Source: Pseudomonas mediterranea CFBP 5447 (lineage in GTDB: Bacteria; Pseudomonadota; Gammaproteobacteria; Pseudomonadales; Pseudomonadaceae). Taken from it: a DNA stretch of 64,000 bases. Positions 27,471-34,827 of this stretch are shown piece after piece. The notes under the pieces are model-generated. The model worked only from the letters and a program-made list of their open reading frames with translations, ran no database searches and was not told where the DNA came from. The first letter of the stretch is position 1. Each line of letters begins with the position of its first letter. A program made the position numbers and the translations under genes. The stretch is taken from assembly GCF_000774145.1 (NCBI RefSeq), contig NZ_KN322986.1, positions 372,001 to 436,000 on the forward strand. Direction: 5' to 3'.

Positions 27471-27794
27471 TCAGATAGGGCGGCTGCCGTACTTGTTGTC
27501 AGGCTTCTTGGGCGGATCGGCAACCACATTGGCCTCCACTTCCTGCACCTTTCCACCCCTGGCCAGGAATTCTTCCATGGCCTTGGCGAGCGCATCACGC
27601 TCCTTGTTCTTGGCTTCTACGCTCGGCAATTCGTCGACCGACACCGCAGCCTTGGCCTTACCCTTGGCGGTCGGGGCCGGTATATCGGCGCCATCGTCGT
27701 CTGCAACGTCTTCAGCCGCCGCTTCCAAGCCGTCTTCGGCCTCGTCTTCTTCACCTACTTCGAGGTCGTCGTTTTCCAGATCATCGTCGCTCAT
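27471..27794 (-). CDS. sutA: SutA, RNA polymerase-binding regulator of slow growth
   Basis: A 107-aa protein. The N-terminal 45 residues are almost wholly acidic (DDDLENDDLEVGEEDEAED). The conserved core runs from about 55: ELPSVEAKNKERDALAKAMEEFL, then RGGKVQEVE. It ends in the strictly kept VVADPPKKPDNKYGSRPI. This matches SutA of P. aeruginosa, which binds RNA polymerase and supports transcription, including of rRNA genes, in slow-growing cells. The disordered acidic start and short C-terminal tail agree. It is a single-gene unit with its own terminator. Confidence 0.93.
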   Translation of the reverse strand: MSDDDLENDDLEVGEEDEAEDGLEAAAEDVADDDGADIPAPTAKGKAKAAVSVDELPSVEAKNKERDALAKAMEEFLARGGKVQEVEANVVADPPKKPDNKYGSRPI

Positions 27795-27895
27795 GTTCTA
27801 CCTCATGACTTGCGAAAAGCAGATTAGTTATAGCCCAGCTACGCCATCTGTCGAAGGCTGCCAGAAAAAATTCAACATCCACCGGCAATCGGCGG

Positions 27896-28321
27896 TCATG
27901 CCCCTTCACCGTACAAGGTGGCGAGGACTTTACGAGCACCGCCATGATCACGGTGCTCGCCCAGATAAACACCTTGCCAGGTACCCAGTGCCAGTCGCCC
28001 GTCCGTTATCGGCAGGCTGAGCTGACATCCCAGCACGCTGGCCTTGAAGTGCGCCGGGAGGTCGTCCAGGCCTTCGTCGTTGTGCTCATAGTCGGCAGTT
28101 CCTTGTGGGATCAGCCGATTGAAAAATCGTTCGAAGTCTCGACGTACCGCCGGATCGGCGTTCTCGTTGATGGTCAACGAGGCCGAGGTATGCTGCAGCC
28201 ACAGATGCAACAGACCAACACGACACGCCCGGAGTTCAGGCAGGCCGGCGAGCAACTCGTCTGTCACCAGATGAAAGCCCCGGGGCCTTGCCCGCAGGGT
28301 AATCAGCGTCTGTTGCCACAT
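27896..28321 (-). CDS. YjbQ family protein (secondary thiamine-phosphate synthase enzyme)
   Basis: A 141-aa cytosolic protein of the UPF0047/YjbQ family. Conserved blocks are HLWLQHTSASLTINENADPAVRRD, the DYEHNDEGLDDLPAH stretch and GRLALGTWQGVYLGEHR with putative metal-binding histidines and acids. Members show weak thiamine phosphate synthase activity, but their cellular role is unsettled. The ATG at 28321 (MWQQTLITLRAR) fits the family; nine earlier in-frame codons are not needed. Confidence 0.9.
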   Translation of the reverse strand: MWQQTLITLRARPRGFHLVTDELLAGLPELRACRVGLLHLWLQHTSASLTINENADPAVRRDFERFFNRLIPQGTADYEHNDEGLDDLPAHFKASVLGCQLSLPITDGRLALGTWQGVYLGEHRDHGGARKVLATLYGEGA

Positions 28322-28491
28322 ACAGTTCTCCGCACGCTCGGCGCGCATTCTAGCGCGCTCAGGAAAAAAACAAAGAGCCTAATATTCCACCTTCGATGTA
28401 AGCCTTTGGCGCTGGAAAAACCCTGTCATTCGCAAGACAAAAAGGCCTTGGAAAAACCGGCGCTTCCTGTGAGCGTTGACAAATTCCAGGC

Positions 28492-28526
28492 AAAAAAATG
28501 CCCGGCGAACCGGGCATATTTTTTTG
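28492..28526 (-). terminator. Terminator of the glnK-amtB operon
   Basis: A-rich run, stem ATGCCCGG / CCGGGCAT with a CGAA loop, then seven T on the plus strand. The hairpin sits 8 bp past the amtB stop and has A/T runs on both sides. Confidence 0.92.
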
Positions 28527-28533
28527 CGTGGGT

Positions 28534-29868
28534 TTACAGGTTGTAGCCACGCTCGTTGTGCTGGGCCAGGTCCAGGCCAACCGCTTCTTCTTCCTCGGAG
28601 ACACGCAGCCCCATGACGGCGTCCAGGACCTTGAGGATGACGAAGGTGACGATCGCGGTGTAGATCACCGTGAAACCCACGCCTTTGACTTGAATCCACA
28701 CTTGCGCGGCGATGTCAGTCACGGTGCCGAAGCCACCCAGGGCCGGTGCGGCGAACACGCCGGTGAGAATCGCGCCGAGAATACCGCCGATGCCGTGTAC
28801 GCCGAAGGCATCCAGGGAGTCGTCATAGCCGAGCTTGCGTTTGAGGGTGGTTGCGCAGAAGAAGCACACCACGCCTGCGGCCAGACCGATGACCAGTGCA
28901 CCCATCGGGCCCACGGTGCCAGCAGCCGGAGTGATCGCAACCAGACCTGCTACTACGCCCGAGGCGATGCCCAGCGCGCTTGGCTTGCCGTGGGTGATCC
29001 ACTCGGCAAACATCCAGCCCAACGCGGCAGCAGCGGTAGCAATCTGGGTCACCAGCATCGCCATGCCGGCAGTGCCGTTGGCGGCGACGGCGGAACCGGC
29101 GTTGAAGCCGAACCAGCCGACCCACAGCATGGCCGCACCCATCAGGGTATAACCCAGGTTATGCGGTGCCATTGGCGTAGTCGGGAAGCCTTTGCGCTTG
29201 CCCAGTACCAGACACGCCACCAGGCCCGCGATCCCGGCGTTGATGTGCACCACGGTGCCACCGGCGAAGTCCAGCACGCCCCAGTCCCACAGCAGGCCAC
29301 CGTTACCGGACCAGACCATGTGCGCAATCGGCGCATACACCAGGGTGAACCACACACCCATGAAGATGAGCATGGCGGAGAACTTCATCCGCTCGGCAAA
29401 GGCGCCGACGATCAGGGCCGGGGTGATGATGGCGAAGGTCATCTGGAAGGTGACGAACACCGCTTCAGGGAACAGCGCTGTCGGACCGGTGATGCTCGCC
29501 GGGGTCACGCCCGCCAGGAACGCCTTGCCCAGGCCACCGATGAAGGAATTGAAATTGACGACGCCTTGCTCCATGCCGGTGGTGTCGAACGCAATGCTGT
29601 AGCCATAGATGACCCACAGGACGCTGATCAGACCGGTAATGGCAAAGCATTGCATCATCACGGAAAGAAGGTTTTTCGACCGCACCATGCCGCCGTAGAA
29701 CAGCGCCAGGCCGGGAATGGTCATGAACAGTACAAGAATCGTGGCAGTCAGCATCCAGGCGGTATCGCCGGAGTTGAGGACGGGGGCTGCCGCCTCTTCA
29801 GCCATGGCCAGGCCAGGCATTACGAAGGACAACAGGGCTCCTAGCCCTGCGAATTTACGCAGAGTCAT
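28534..29868 (-). CDS. amtB: Ammonium transporter AmtB
   Basis: A 444-aa inner-membrane protein with a cleavable signal peptide (ends PGLAMAEE), the Amt pattern DTAWMLTATILVLFMTIPGLAL, and eleven predicted helices. The pore histidine motifs lie in GGTVVHINAGIAGL and FGVHGIGGI. It carries ammonium/ammonia into the cell. It follows glnK on the same strand by 33 bp, the usual pairing in which the PII protein GlnK blocks the channel when nitrogen is plentiful. Expression is probably nitrogen-controlled through the glnK promoter. Confidence 0.97.
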   Translation of the reverse strand: MTLRKFAGLGALLSFVMPGLAMAEEAAAPVLNSGDTAWMLTATILVLFMTIPGLALFYGGMVRSKNLLSVMMQCFAITGLISVLWVIYGYSIAFDTTGMEQGVVNFNSFIGGLGKAFLAGVTPASITGPTALFPEAVFVTFQMTFAIITPALIVGAFAERMKFSAMLIFMGVWFTLVYAPIAHMVWSGNGGLLWDWGVLDFAGGTVVHINAGIAGLVACLVLGKRKGFPTTPMAPHNLGYTLMGAAMLWVGWFGFNAGSAVAANGTAGMAMLVTQIATAAAALGWMFAEWITHGKPSALGIASGVVAGLVAITPAAGTVGPMGALVIGLAAGVVCFFCATTLKRKLGYDDSLDAFGVHGIGGILGAILTGVFAAPALGGFGTVTDIAAQVWIQVKGVGFTVIYTAIVTFVILKVLDAVMGLRVSEEEEAVGLDLAQHNERGYNL

Positions 29869-29901
29869 ATTGTTTTCTCCTGGGGCGTTGGGTTTGGCGG
29901 C

Positions 29902-30240
29902 TTAGATGGCGTCGGTATCGGTTTCGCCGGTACGGATGCGGATAGCCTGTTCCAGATTGACCACAAAGATCTTGCCGTCACCGATCTTGCCGGTGTTGGC
30001 GGCCTTGGTGATTGCCTCGATCACCCGGTCAAGATCCTTGTCGTCGATGGCGACGTCGATCTTCACCTTGGGCAGGAAATCGACCACGTATTCCGCGCCG
30101 CGATACAGCTCGGTGTGACCTTTCTGCCGGCCGAAGCCTTTGACCTCAGTGACGGTAATGCCCTGCACGCCGATTTCGGACAACGACTCGCGCACGTCGT
30201 CCAACTTGAACGGCTTGATGATGGCAGTGACTAGCTTCAT
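29902..30240 (-). CDS. glnK: PII nitrogen regulatory protein GlnK
   Basis: A 112-aa trimeric signal protein. The start MKLVTAIIKPFKLDDVRE, the T-loop tyrosines Y46 and Y51 (Y51 is the uridylylation site, ELYRGAEYVVDF), the B-loop GKIGDGKIFV and the C-terminal RIRTGE are all present. It senses 2-oxoglutarate and ATP/ADP and binds AmtB. The ATG at 30240 is the family start; 54 codons of open frame upstream lack homology. A candidate sigma-54 promoter lies about 100 bp upstream. Confidence 0.97.
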   Translation of the reverse strand: MKLVTAIIKPFKLDDVRESLSEIGVQGITVTEVKGFGRQKGHTELYRGAEYVVDFLPKVKIDVAIDDKDLDRVIEAITKAANTGKIGDGKIFVVNLEQAIRIRTGETDTDAI

Positions 30241-30335
30241 GAAACTCTCTCCCGAATTGGTGGACTTGCCCCAGGAAAACAAACCCGACTCAAGTCTAAG
30301 CGCAGTGCCTGGCTTTGTAACGCATCGTCGGCCCA

Positions 30336-30354
30336 AGTTGCCCGACCAGCGCCA
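30336..30354 (-). promoter_or_regulatory. Candidate sigma-54 promoter of glnK-amtB
   Basis: On the minus strand the sequence TGGCGCTGGTCGGGCAACT has the GG-N10-GC core of sigma-54 promoters (consensus TGGCACG-N4-TTGCA). It is imperfect at the -12 element (GGGCA). It lies 96-114 bp before the glnK start. Confidence 0.4.
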
Positions 30355-30392
30355 GTCAACCGTGCCTGGTGAAGCTCCCCGCTTCGCCTGGC

Positions 30393-30427
30393 TGCACTGC
30401 ATTCGTCACAACGACTGCATCAGTGCA
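30393..30427 (-). promoter_or_regulatory. Candidate NtrC half-sites upstream of glnK
   Basis: TGCACT and AGTGCA face each other 35 bp end to end, resembling NtrC half-sites (TGCACT-N5-GGTGCA). They are centred about 86 bp upstream of the transcription start implied by the sigma-54 candidate, a normal enhancer distance. Weak evidence on its own. Confidence 0.3.
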
Positions 30428-30654
30428 TGGGTCATTAGCCGCTAAGCAGAAACCTTGCCATCTGTGCCCAAGTCCCCTGATTTCAGGGATTTACCAGCAG
30501 CATCCGCCTGCGTCGCCCCACGAACCGCAGCGATACGCACAACAACAGTGCGACACCGCTGGACCCTGTGCGCGAAAAGCGTGCATCCCGTGCATGCGGA
30601 TTGACTATAGACACTGCGTGATACACTGCCGCCATCGTTTTCAGGATTGCTGCC

Positions 30655-30915
30655 ATGCTCGCCCCCAAAGACCTGCTCGACGCCCTCAGCGGCCACGCCT
30701 CCCGCCTCTTGAGCGGCGACACTCCGTTGCCCAAGAGCGAAATCGAAAGCCAGTTCAAGGCGCTGCTGCAAAGCGGCTTCAGTAAGCTGGACCTGGTCAG
30801 CCGGGAAGAATTCGACAGTCAAATGGTCGTGCTGGCCCGCACCCGGGCGCGGCTGGAAAGCCTGGAGGTGAAGGTGGCGGAGTTGGAGGCGCGGCTGGCT
30901 CCAGCGCAGGAGTAA
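30655..30915 (+). CDS. ubiK: UbiK-type ubiquinone biosynthesis accessory factor (YqiC/BMFP)
   Basis: An 86-aa protein of the BMFP family. N-terminal amphipathic part (LAPKDLLDALSGHASRLL), middle LPKSEIESQFKALLQSGFSKLDLVSREEFDSQ, and a C-terminal coiled coil (RLESLEVKVAELEARL). UbiK forms trimers, binds UbiJ and is needed for efficient aerobic ubiquinone synthesis. It lies divergent to glnK and convergent with the ethylene-receptor-like kinase gene, the PA5289-like position. Confidence 0.92.
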   Translation: MLAPKDLLDALSGHASRLLSGDTPLPKSEIESQFKALLQSGFSKLDLVSREEFDSQMVVLARTRARLESLEVKVAELEARLAPAQE

Positions 30916-30935
30916 ACAGCGGCGAGAAAGCCTGC

Positions 30936-32210
30936 TCAACCACCCGCTGCGTGCAGGGATTGCTCCTGATCGGCTATCGGCAGTTCCAACGCAAACAAGG
31001 CTCCCTGCCCAGGTCCGGCACTCTGTACGGTCAGTTCACCGCCCATTTCATGGGCCGCCAGGATGCAACTGTGCAGGCCGAAACCGTGGCCGTCGACGCG
31101 TGTCGTGAAGCCGTGTTCGAACAGGTGGGGGAGATTGTCCATGGAGATGCCCTCGCCGTTGTCCTCGACCTCGATACGTACGCGCTGGTCGTCAATAGCC
31201 TTCAGGCGCAGCGTGATCCGGGACGGACGGTCCGTGACCGGATCGAGGGCCTGCTTGGCGTTGTTGATCAGGTTGATCAGTATCTGCAGCACCTTGTGCT
31301 TATCCAGCGCCATGGTCGGGATGTCGTTGAGTTCCTTGACCACCGTTACCTGATGACGGGCCAGGGACACATCACAGATGCGCACGACATCCTCGATCAG
31401 TTCTCGTAACGAACCTGCCTCCAGCACGCTGGAGTTACCGGCATAGGACTGCTGGGTGGCGACGATTTCCTTGATATGGTCGATGCTCTTGGTCAACTGC
31501 GCCAACTCGTTGATCATGCCCTGCTGCTCGATGGCCAGCGATTCGGCCAGCTTGCCGAGATAGTCCGGCAAGGCGCGACCTTTCGGGTTGCTGCTGAAGA
31601 AGTCGCCGAGGTCATCGGAATGTTCCTTCATCAATTGAACGACCTTGGCGACCCCCTGCCCTTTGGATGTGTGCACCTTGTCGTACAGGACCTGGGCCGA
31701 CACATTGACGCTATTGAGCACGTTGCCCACGTTATGCAGCACGTTCGTGGCAATTTCCGCCATGCCCGCCCGGCGAGCCGTAGTAACCAGTTCGGCCTGG
31801 GCCTCGCGCAATTCATCGTTGACCCGAGCCATTTGCTGCGGGCTGGGAATCTTCAAGGCCGCGGGCACCAACCGGACCAGCAGGATGGCGGTAATCACCG
31901 AAGCAATCGCGGTGATCACCTTAACCAGCGCCGACAGCCAGTAATAGGGCTGCCAGATGGTCAGGATTTCCATCACATGGCTGGTCCCGCAGGCCAGGAT
32001 GAAGACGCCGAAGGCCGCCAGCATCCAGTCGAAAGGCACGTCCTTGCGCTTGTGGATAAAGTAGATGAGCGTAAAGGGAATGGTGACGTAGGAGAATGTG
32101 ATCAGTCCGTCCGCAATCACGTTGGTCCAGAGCAGATCCGGGCGCCACATGTAGCAATGCCCGTGGGGCATGAAGCGGTTATCGGTCAACAGCGCCAGCA
32201 GATCGTTCAT
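30936..32210 (-). CDS. Histidine kinase with ethylene-receptor-like membrane sensor
   Basis: A 424-aa inner-membrane histidine kinase. Residues 28-115 form three transmembrane helices that resemble the ethylene-binding domain of plant ETR1. They contain D34 (IADGL), Y41, P45 (SYVTIPFTLIYF) and the Cu(I)-ligand pair C74 and H78 in CGTSHVMEI. There is no GAF domain. The dimerisation helix has H159 in VLHNVGNVLNS, and the ATPase part has the N box LINLINNAKQ, VEDNGEGIS and HGFGLHS. The ATG at 32210 fits the domain start better than 32243. No response regulator gene is adjacent. Ligand and partner are unknown; ethylene binding is inferred from the residues. Confidence 0.88.
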   Translation of the reverse strand: MNDLLALLTDNRFMPHGHCYMWRPDLLWTNVIADGLITFSYVTIPFTLIYFIHKRKDVPFDWMLAAFGVFILACGTSHVMEILTIWQPYYWLSALVKVITAIASVITAILLVRLVPAALKIPSPQQMARVNDELREAQAELVTTARRAGMAEIATNVLHNVGNVLNSVNVSAQVLYDKVHTSKGQGVAKVVQLMKEHSDDLGDFFSSNPKGRALPDYLGKLAESLAIEQQGMINELAQLTKSIDHIKEIVATQQSYAGNSSVLEAGSLRELIEDVVRICDVSLARHQVTVVKELNDIPTMALDKHKVLQILINLINNAKQALDPVTDRPSRITLRLKAIDDQRVRIEVEDNGEGISMDNLPHLFEHGFTTRVDGHGFGLHSCILAAHEMGGELTVQSAGPGQGALFALELPIADQEQSLHAAGG

Positions 32211-32297
32211 GGCCGCTTCCTCCCTGAGCCATTGAATTGCCACAGATCGCAGTCTAGCAGAGGCCTAATCCCCCACCTCCCAGGCCACCCTTTCACT

Positions 32298-32533
32298 TGC
32301 AACATCCTGCCAATATTTCGCTCATCATTCGCCGGGCCGAAGCACTTCCCCATGACTAACCTTCAAGCACCGCAGGATGCGGTCTTTATATCCCCCTCAA
32401 GGAACGATTCATGTCGCTCGCCATTGTCCATAGCCGCGCCCAAGTAGGGGTGGAGGCTCCCGCCGTTACCGTTGAGGTCCATCTCGCCAATGGCTTGCCG
32501 TCGCTGACGATGGTCGGTCTGCCGGAAGCGGCG
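32298..32533 (+). repeat. Left direct repeat: 5' region and first codons of comM
   Basis: From 32352 to 32533 this matches 34883-35063 with about six or seven differences (about 96% identity). A weaker match extends back to TGCAACATCCTGCCAA at 32298 and 34828. It covers the comM upstream sequence and 41 codons. Homology stops abruptly after GAAGCGGCG, where the insert begins. Confidence 0.92.
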
Positions 32534-32614
32534 CTCAGTAATAGATTTGGGAATCACAGCCGTTGCCGCAGACTTTTATACCGCTTGTCGTGTAGGCAAA
32601 TAGAGCTATGCTAA
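32411..32614 (+). pseudogene. comM 5' fragment displaced by the insertion
   Basis: The frame starts as ComM (MSLAIVHSRAQVGVEAPAVT, continuing to LPEAAL, 41 codons) and then runs 26 codons into foreign sequence before a stop. It keeps the comM start and upstream region, so it may still be transcribed. It has none of the ATPase domain. The complete copy is at 34941. Confidence 0.9.
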
Positions 32615-32657
32615 TCCCCAATCGGAGGTTTAACTTGGGCATACGCGCCTGTAGAAT
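32585..32657 (+). promoter_or_regulatory. Candidate promoter(s) of the deaminase element
   Basis: Two sigma-70-like pairs lie just inside the insert. One is TTGTCG (32585) with TATGCT (32607), 16-bp spacer. The other is TTTAAC (32629) with TAGAAT (32652), 17-bp spacer. Either would give a leader before the 57-codon ORF and the deaminase gene. A short CCCAA/TTGGG pairing and a GTTTTTG run lie in this leader. Confidence 0.45.
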
Positions 32658-32700
32658 GCGGGCCTGTTTTTGACCGTCACCATATGGGGATGAAGCCGAG

Positions 32701-32874
32701 ATGAAAAAAACTGAGGAGTCAAACGTGCAGCACCCCGCGAAGCTTGCTAAGGGCGCCACGGATCAGCGCTCGAATGTGATCGGCTTCGCTCAGTTCAAGG
32801 AACGCCAAGCTACTGAGGAGTACAGAAAGGCACTTGAGGTGATTGTCGCAAATGCCCAAAAGGCCGATTGGTAA
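32701..32874 (+). CDS. 57-aa ORF upstream of the dCTP deaminase; possible inhibitor RNA or peptide
   Basis: ATG at 32701, stop at 32874, 57 codons. The peptide is hydrophilic and probably helical near its end (QFKERQATEEYRKALEVIVA); it matches no family I know. The ribosome-binding site is weak (GAAGCCGAG before ATG). It ends 37 bp before the deaminase gene on the same strand. In Vibrio AvcID/DcdV systems a small RNA encoded immediately upstream keeps the deaminase inactive until phage infection. This segment occupies that position, so it may act as RNA, as peptide, or both. The function is inference. Confidence 0.5.
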   Translation: MKKTEESNVQHPAKLAKGATDQRSNVIGFAQFKERQATEEYRKALEVIVANAQKADW

Positions 32875-32911
32875 TTCCGAAATATTTTAATAAAGCTTCA
32901 AGGATCTGAAG

Positions 32912-34669
32912 ATGGCCGCACCCGCCCCAAAGGAACGAGTCGCTAGAAGTGCGGATGCTAAATCCTTCACAATGAGCATGCGCCAACGAATCGAGGGTCG
33001 GCGTACCGATGAAATCGTCATCGCTTTTTGTGGCCCTGTTGGCTGCAATTTGGCAGACGTCATTCGCTCTATCCGTCTTCAGTTCGAGGAATACGGATAT
33101 ATCACTGAACATGTAAAAGTCAGCGATATCATCAGGGGGCACTTTAAAACTCACGGACTTCCGCCTGAGCTAAGGACCCTCTCTTTAGATGCTTGCTCAG
33201 GTAAAGAGCGCTATACAACGCTTCAAGATCTAGGTAACGAGCTTAGAAGAAAGTATGATCCACCGATCCTTGCAGCCTTGGCCATGCAGGAGATTGCAGT
33301 CAAGCGCACCATCGCAAAAGGTCCGAATAGCAAGACCCCTAAAACTGTTTACATCATTGATCAGCTCAAACATCCAGAAGAGGTCGAACTCTTCAAGCTT
33401 GTCTATGGAAACATTTTTTATCTAATAGGTGTCCTAAGCCCCGAAAAAATCAGGTTTAACTACCTAACGCGCTCAGAAAGAATTCCTAAGCACGAAGCGC
33501 AGTATCTGATTGATCGTGACCGAAACGAACTAAATGCAACCCACGGGCAAAAACTAGAGAAAACGCTACAACTTGCTGACTTCTTCATTCGCAACAACCA
33601 GGACTCGGTATCGAACCTTACCGATCCCTGTCAACGATTTGCGGCTCTGGTCCACGGAAAAAATGGTATTACACCGACTGCAGATGAATCGGGTATGTAC
33701 GCCGCCTATTCCGCCTCATTGAAGTCCGCATGCCTTAGCAGACAGGTCGGTGCAGCCATCGTCAACAAAGAAGGAAATGTTATTTCCCTCGGCTGGAACG
33801 ATGTGCCGAAATTTGGCGGAGGGCTGTACACATCAGACAGTACGAACGACCAGCGGTGCTTTTTTCACGGCGGCAAATGCTACAACGACATACATAAGTC
33901 TCATCTCATTGAAGATATTGTGGATATCGTCAGCAAAAAAGTGGCTGTTACTCAAGAGACCAAAAACGAGCTTGCTCGGCTGATCCAAAAAGAGACAAGA
34001 GCTGGGTCAATTATCGAATTTTCCCGAGCCATCCATGCGGAGATGGAAGCAATACTCGGCCTAGCGCGCTCTCATGGGAATTCAACCGATTCTTGTGTCT
34101 TGTACACAACAACATTCCCCTGTCATAACTGCGCTCGACATATCATCGCCGCAGGCATTAAACGGGTTGTCTACATTGAGCCGTATGAAAAAAGCCTTGC
34201 ACTAGACCTCCATGAGGACGCCATAACCACTGACGCTGGGACGCCGGATAAAACTTTATTCGAAACGTTTTCTGGCGTGCCGCCTAGCAAATACGCAGCT
34301 TTCTTTATGTCTAGGGGCGATAAGAAAGACAGAACTGGCTTGGCCGTTGACATCATCAAGACGGATGCCCTACATATAGGAACTCAGTATCTAGATCCGT
34401 ATCAGACTATCGAAGGAAAGGTTGTTCAGGACTTGCTGAGTAAGGTAGGTGCTTTCACACCGCCACCGCCATCAAATCCCGGAGCTTCTATGGCAACGCC
34501 GGCATGGCCAACCTCAAGCACTCCAAGCGGGCCATCTAATACTTTTCCTTCAGGACATCACTCGGCCAATGGACCCCAACCATTGCCACCAACAACTCCT
34601 TCCGCGCCTCGGCCCCCGCCCCCACTTCCGCCGATAGTTGAACCACCTGAACCAGAACCAGCGGCATAA
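32912..34669 (+). CDS. Anti-phage dCTP deaminase (AvcD/DcdV type)
   Basis: A 585-aa cytosolic protein. Residues about 33-240 form a P-loop kinase-like domain with a degenerate Walker A (CGPVGCNLAD, 40-49, no Lys). Residues about 255-500 form a cytidine/dCMP deaminase domain with zinc ligands H375 and catalytic E377 (IHAEMEA) and C404/C407 (FPCHNC). This two-domain layout is that of AvcD/DcdV, which deaminates dCTP and dCMP on infection and starves phage DNA synthesis. Residues about 513-585 are an odd Pro/Ser/Thr-rich tail (PPPP, PRPPPPLPPI). AAGGA precedes the ATG. Codon use and base content are AT-richer than neighbours. It lies in DNA inserted at comM. Confidence 0.9.
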   Translation: MAAPAPKERVARSADAKSFTMSMRQRIEGRRTDEIVIAFCGPVGCNLADVIRSIRLQFEEYGYITEHVKVSDIIRGHFKTHGLPPELRTLSLDACSGKERYTTLQDLGNELRRKYDPPILAALAMQEIAVKRTIAKGPNSKTPKTVYIIDQLKHPEEVELFKLVYGNIFYLIGVLSPEKIRFNYLTRSERIPKHEAQYLIDRDRNELNATHGQKLEKTLQLADFFIRNNQDSVSNLTDPCQRFAALVHGKNGITPTADESGMYAAYSASLKSACLSRQVGAAIVNKEGNVISLGWNDVPKFGGGLYTSDSTNDQRCFFHGGKCYNDIHKSHLIEDIVDIVSKKVAVTQETKNELARLIQKETRAGSIIEFSRAIHAEMEAILGLARSHGNSTDSCVLYTTTFPCHNCARHIIAAGIKRVVYIEPYEKSLALDLHEDAITTDAGTPDKTLFETFSGVPPSKYAAFFMSRGDKKDRTGLAVDIIKTDALHIGTQYLDPYQTIEGKVVQDLLSKVGAFTPPPPSNPGASMATPAWPTSSTPSGPSNTFPSGHHSANGPQPLPPTTPSAPRPPPPLPPIVEPPEPEPAA

Positions 34670-34671
34670 AG

Positions 34672-34698
34672 AAAAACCCTGCTAATAGCGGGGTTTCA
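34672..34698 (+). terminator. Terminator-like hairpin after the deaminase gene
   Basis: Stem AAACCCTGC / GCGGGGTTT (one G-U pair) with a TAATA loop starts 5 bp after the stop codon. The T-run is only three bases, so it is a weak intrinsic terminator. Confidence 0.75.
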
Positions 34699-34827
34699 TG
34701 GAGTCCACTGCCTAGGAGGATGGCAATAGTTTGCCCTGCGCTAATATTTGTGGGAACTCGCTCAATTCCGATAGCCCTTTATTGAGCCGACGACGCCTGG
34801 GCTGCTCGACGAGCGTTTCCCGCTATC
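34699..34827. other. Non-coding right end of the insert
   Basis: 129 bp with no gene. It contains an inverted repeat GCTCAAT / ATTGAGC at 34760-34787. It meets the right comM repeat at 34828. No integrase, transposase or tRNA end is visible. Confidence 0.6.

Larger units (their letters stand above)
30241..30654. other. Gene-free divergent promoter region glnK / ubiK
   Basis: 414 bp without a credible gene. It holds the sigma-54 and NtrC candidates for glnK. A perfect CCCTGA / TCAGGG hairpin lies near 30,477. For ubiK there is a TTGACT (30601) and TACACT (30622) pair, spaced a slightly short 15 bp. Confidence 0.6.

Noticed and set aside
28498..29844. 448-codon frame antisense to amtB-glnK side
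   Set aside because: amtB is unmistakable; the antisense frame is a shadow.
32411..32614. A short 67-codon gene starting like ComM
   Set aside because: It is the displaced 5' fragment of comM running into insert DNA, so it is listed as a pseudogene and not a gene.
34760..34787. GCTCAAT / ATTGAGC repeat as an insertion-sequence end
   Set aside because: The pair has no partner at the left end of the insert and no transposase is present; it may be a simple hairpin.
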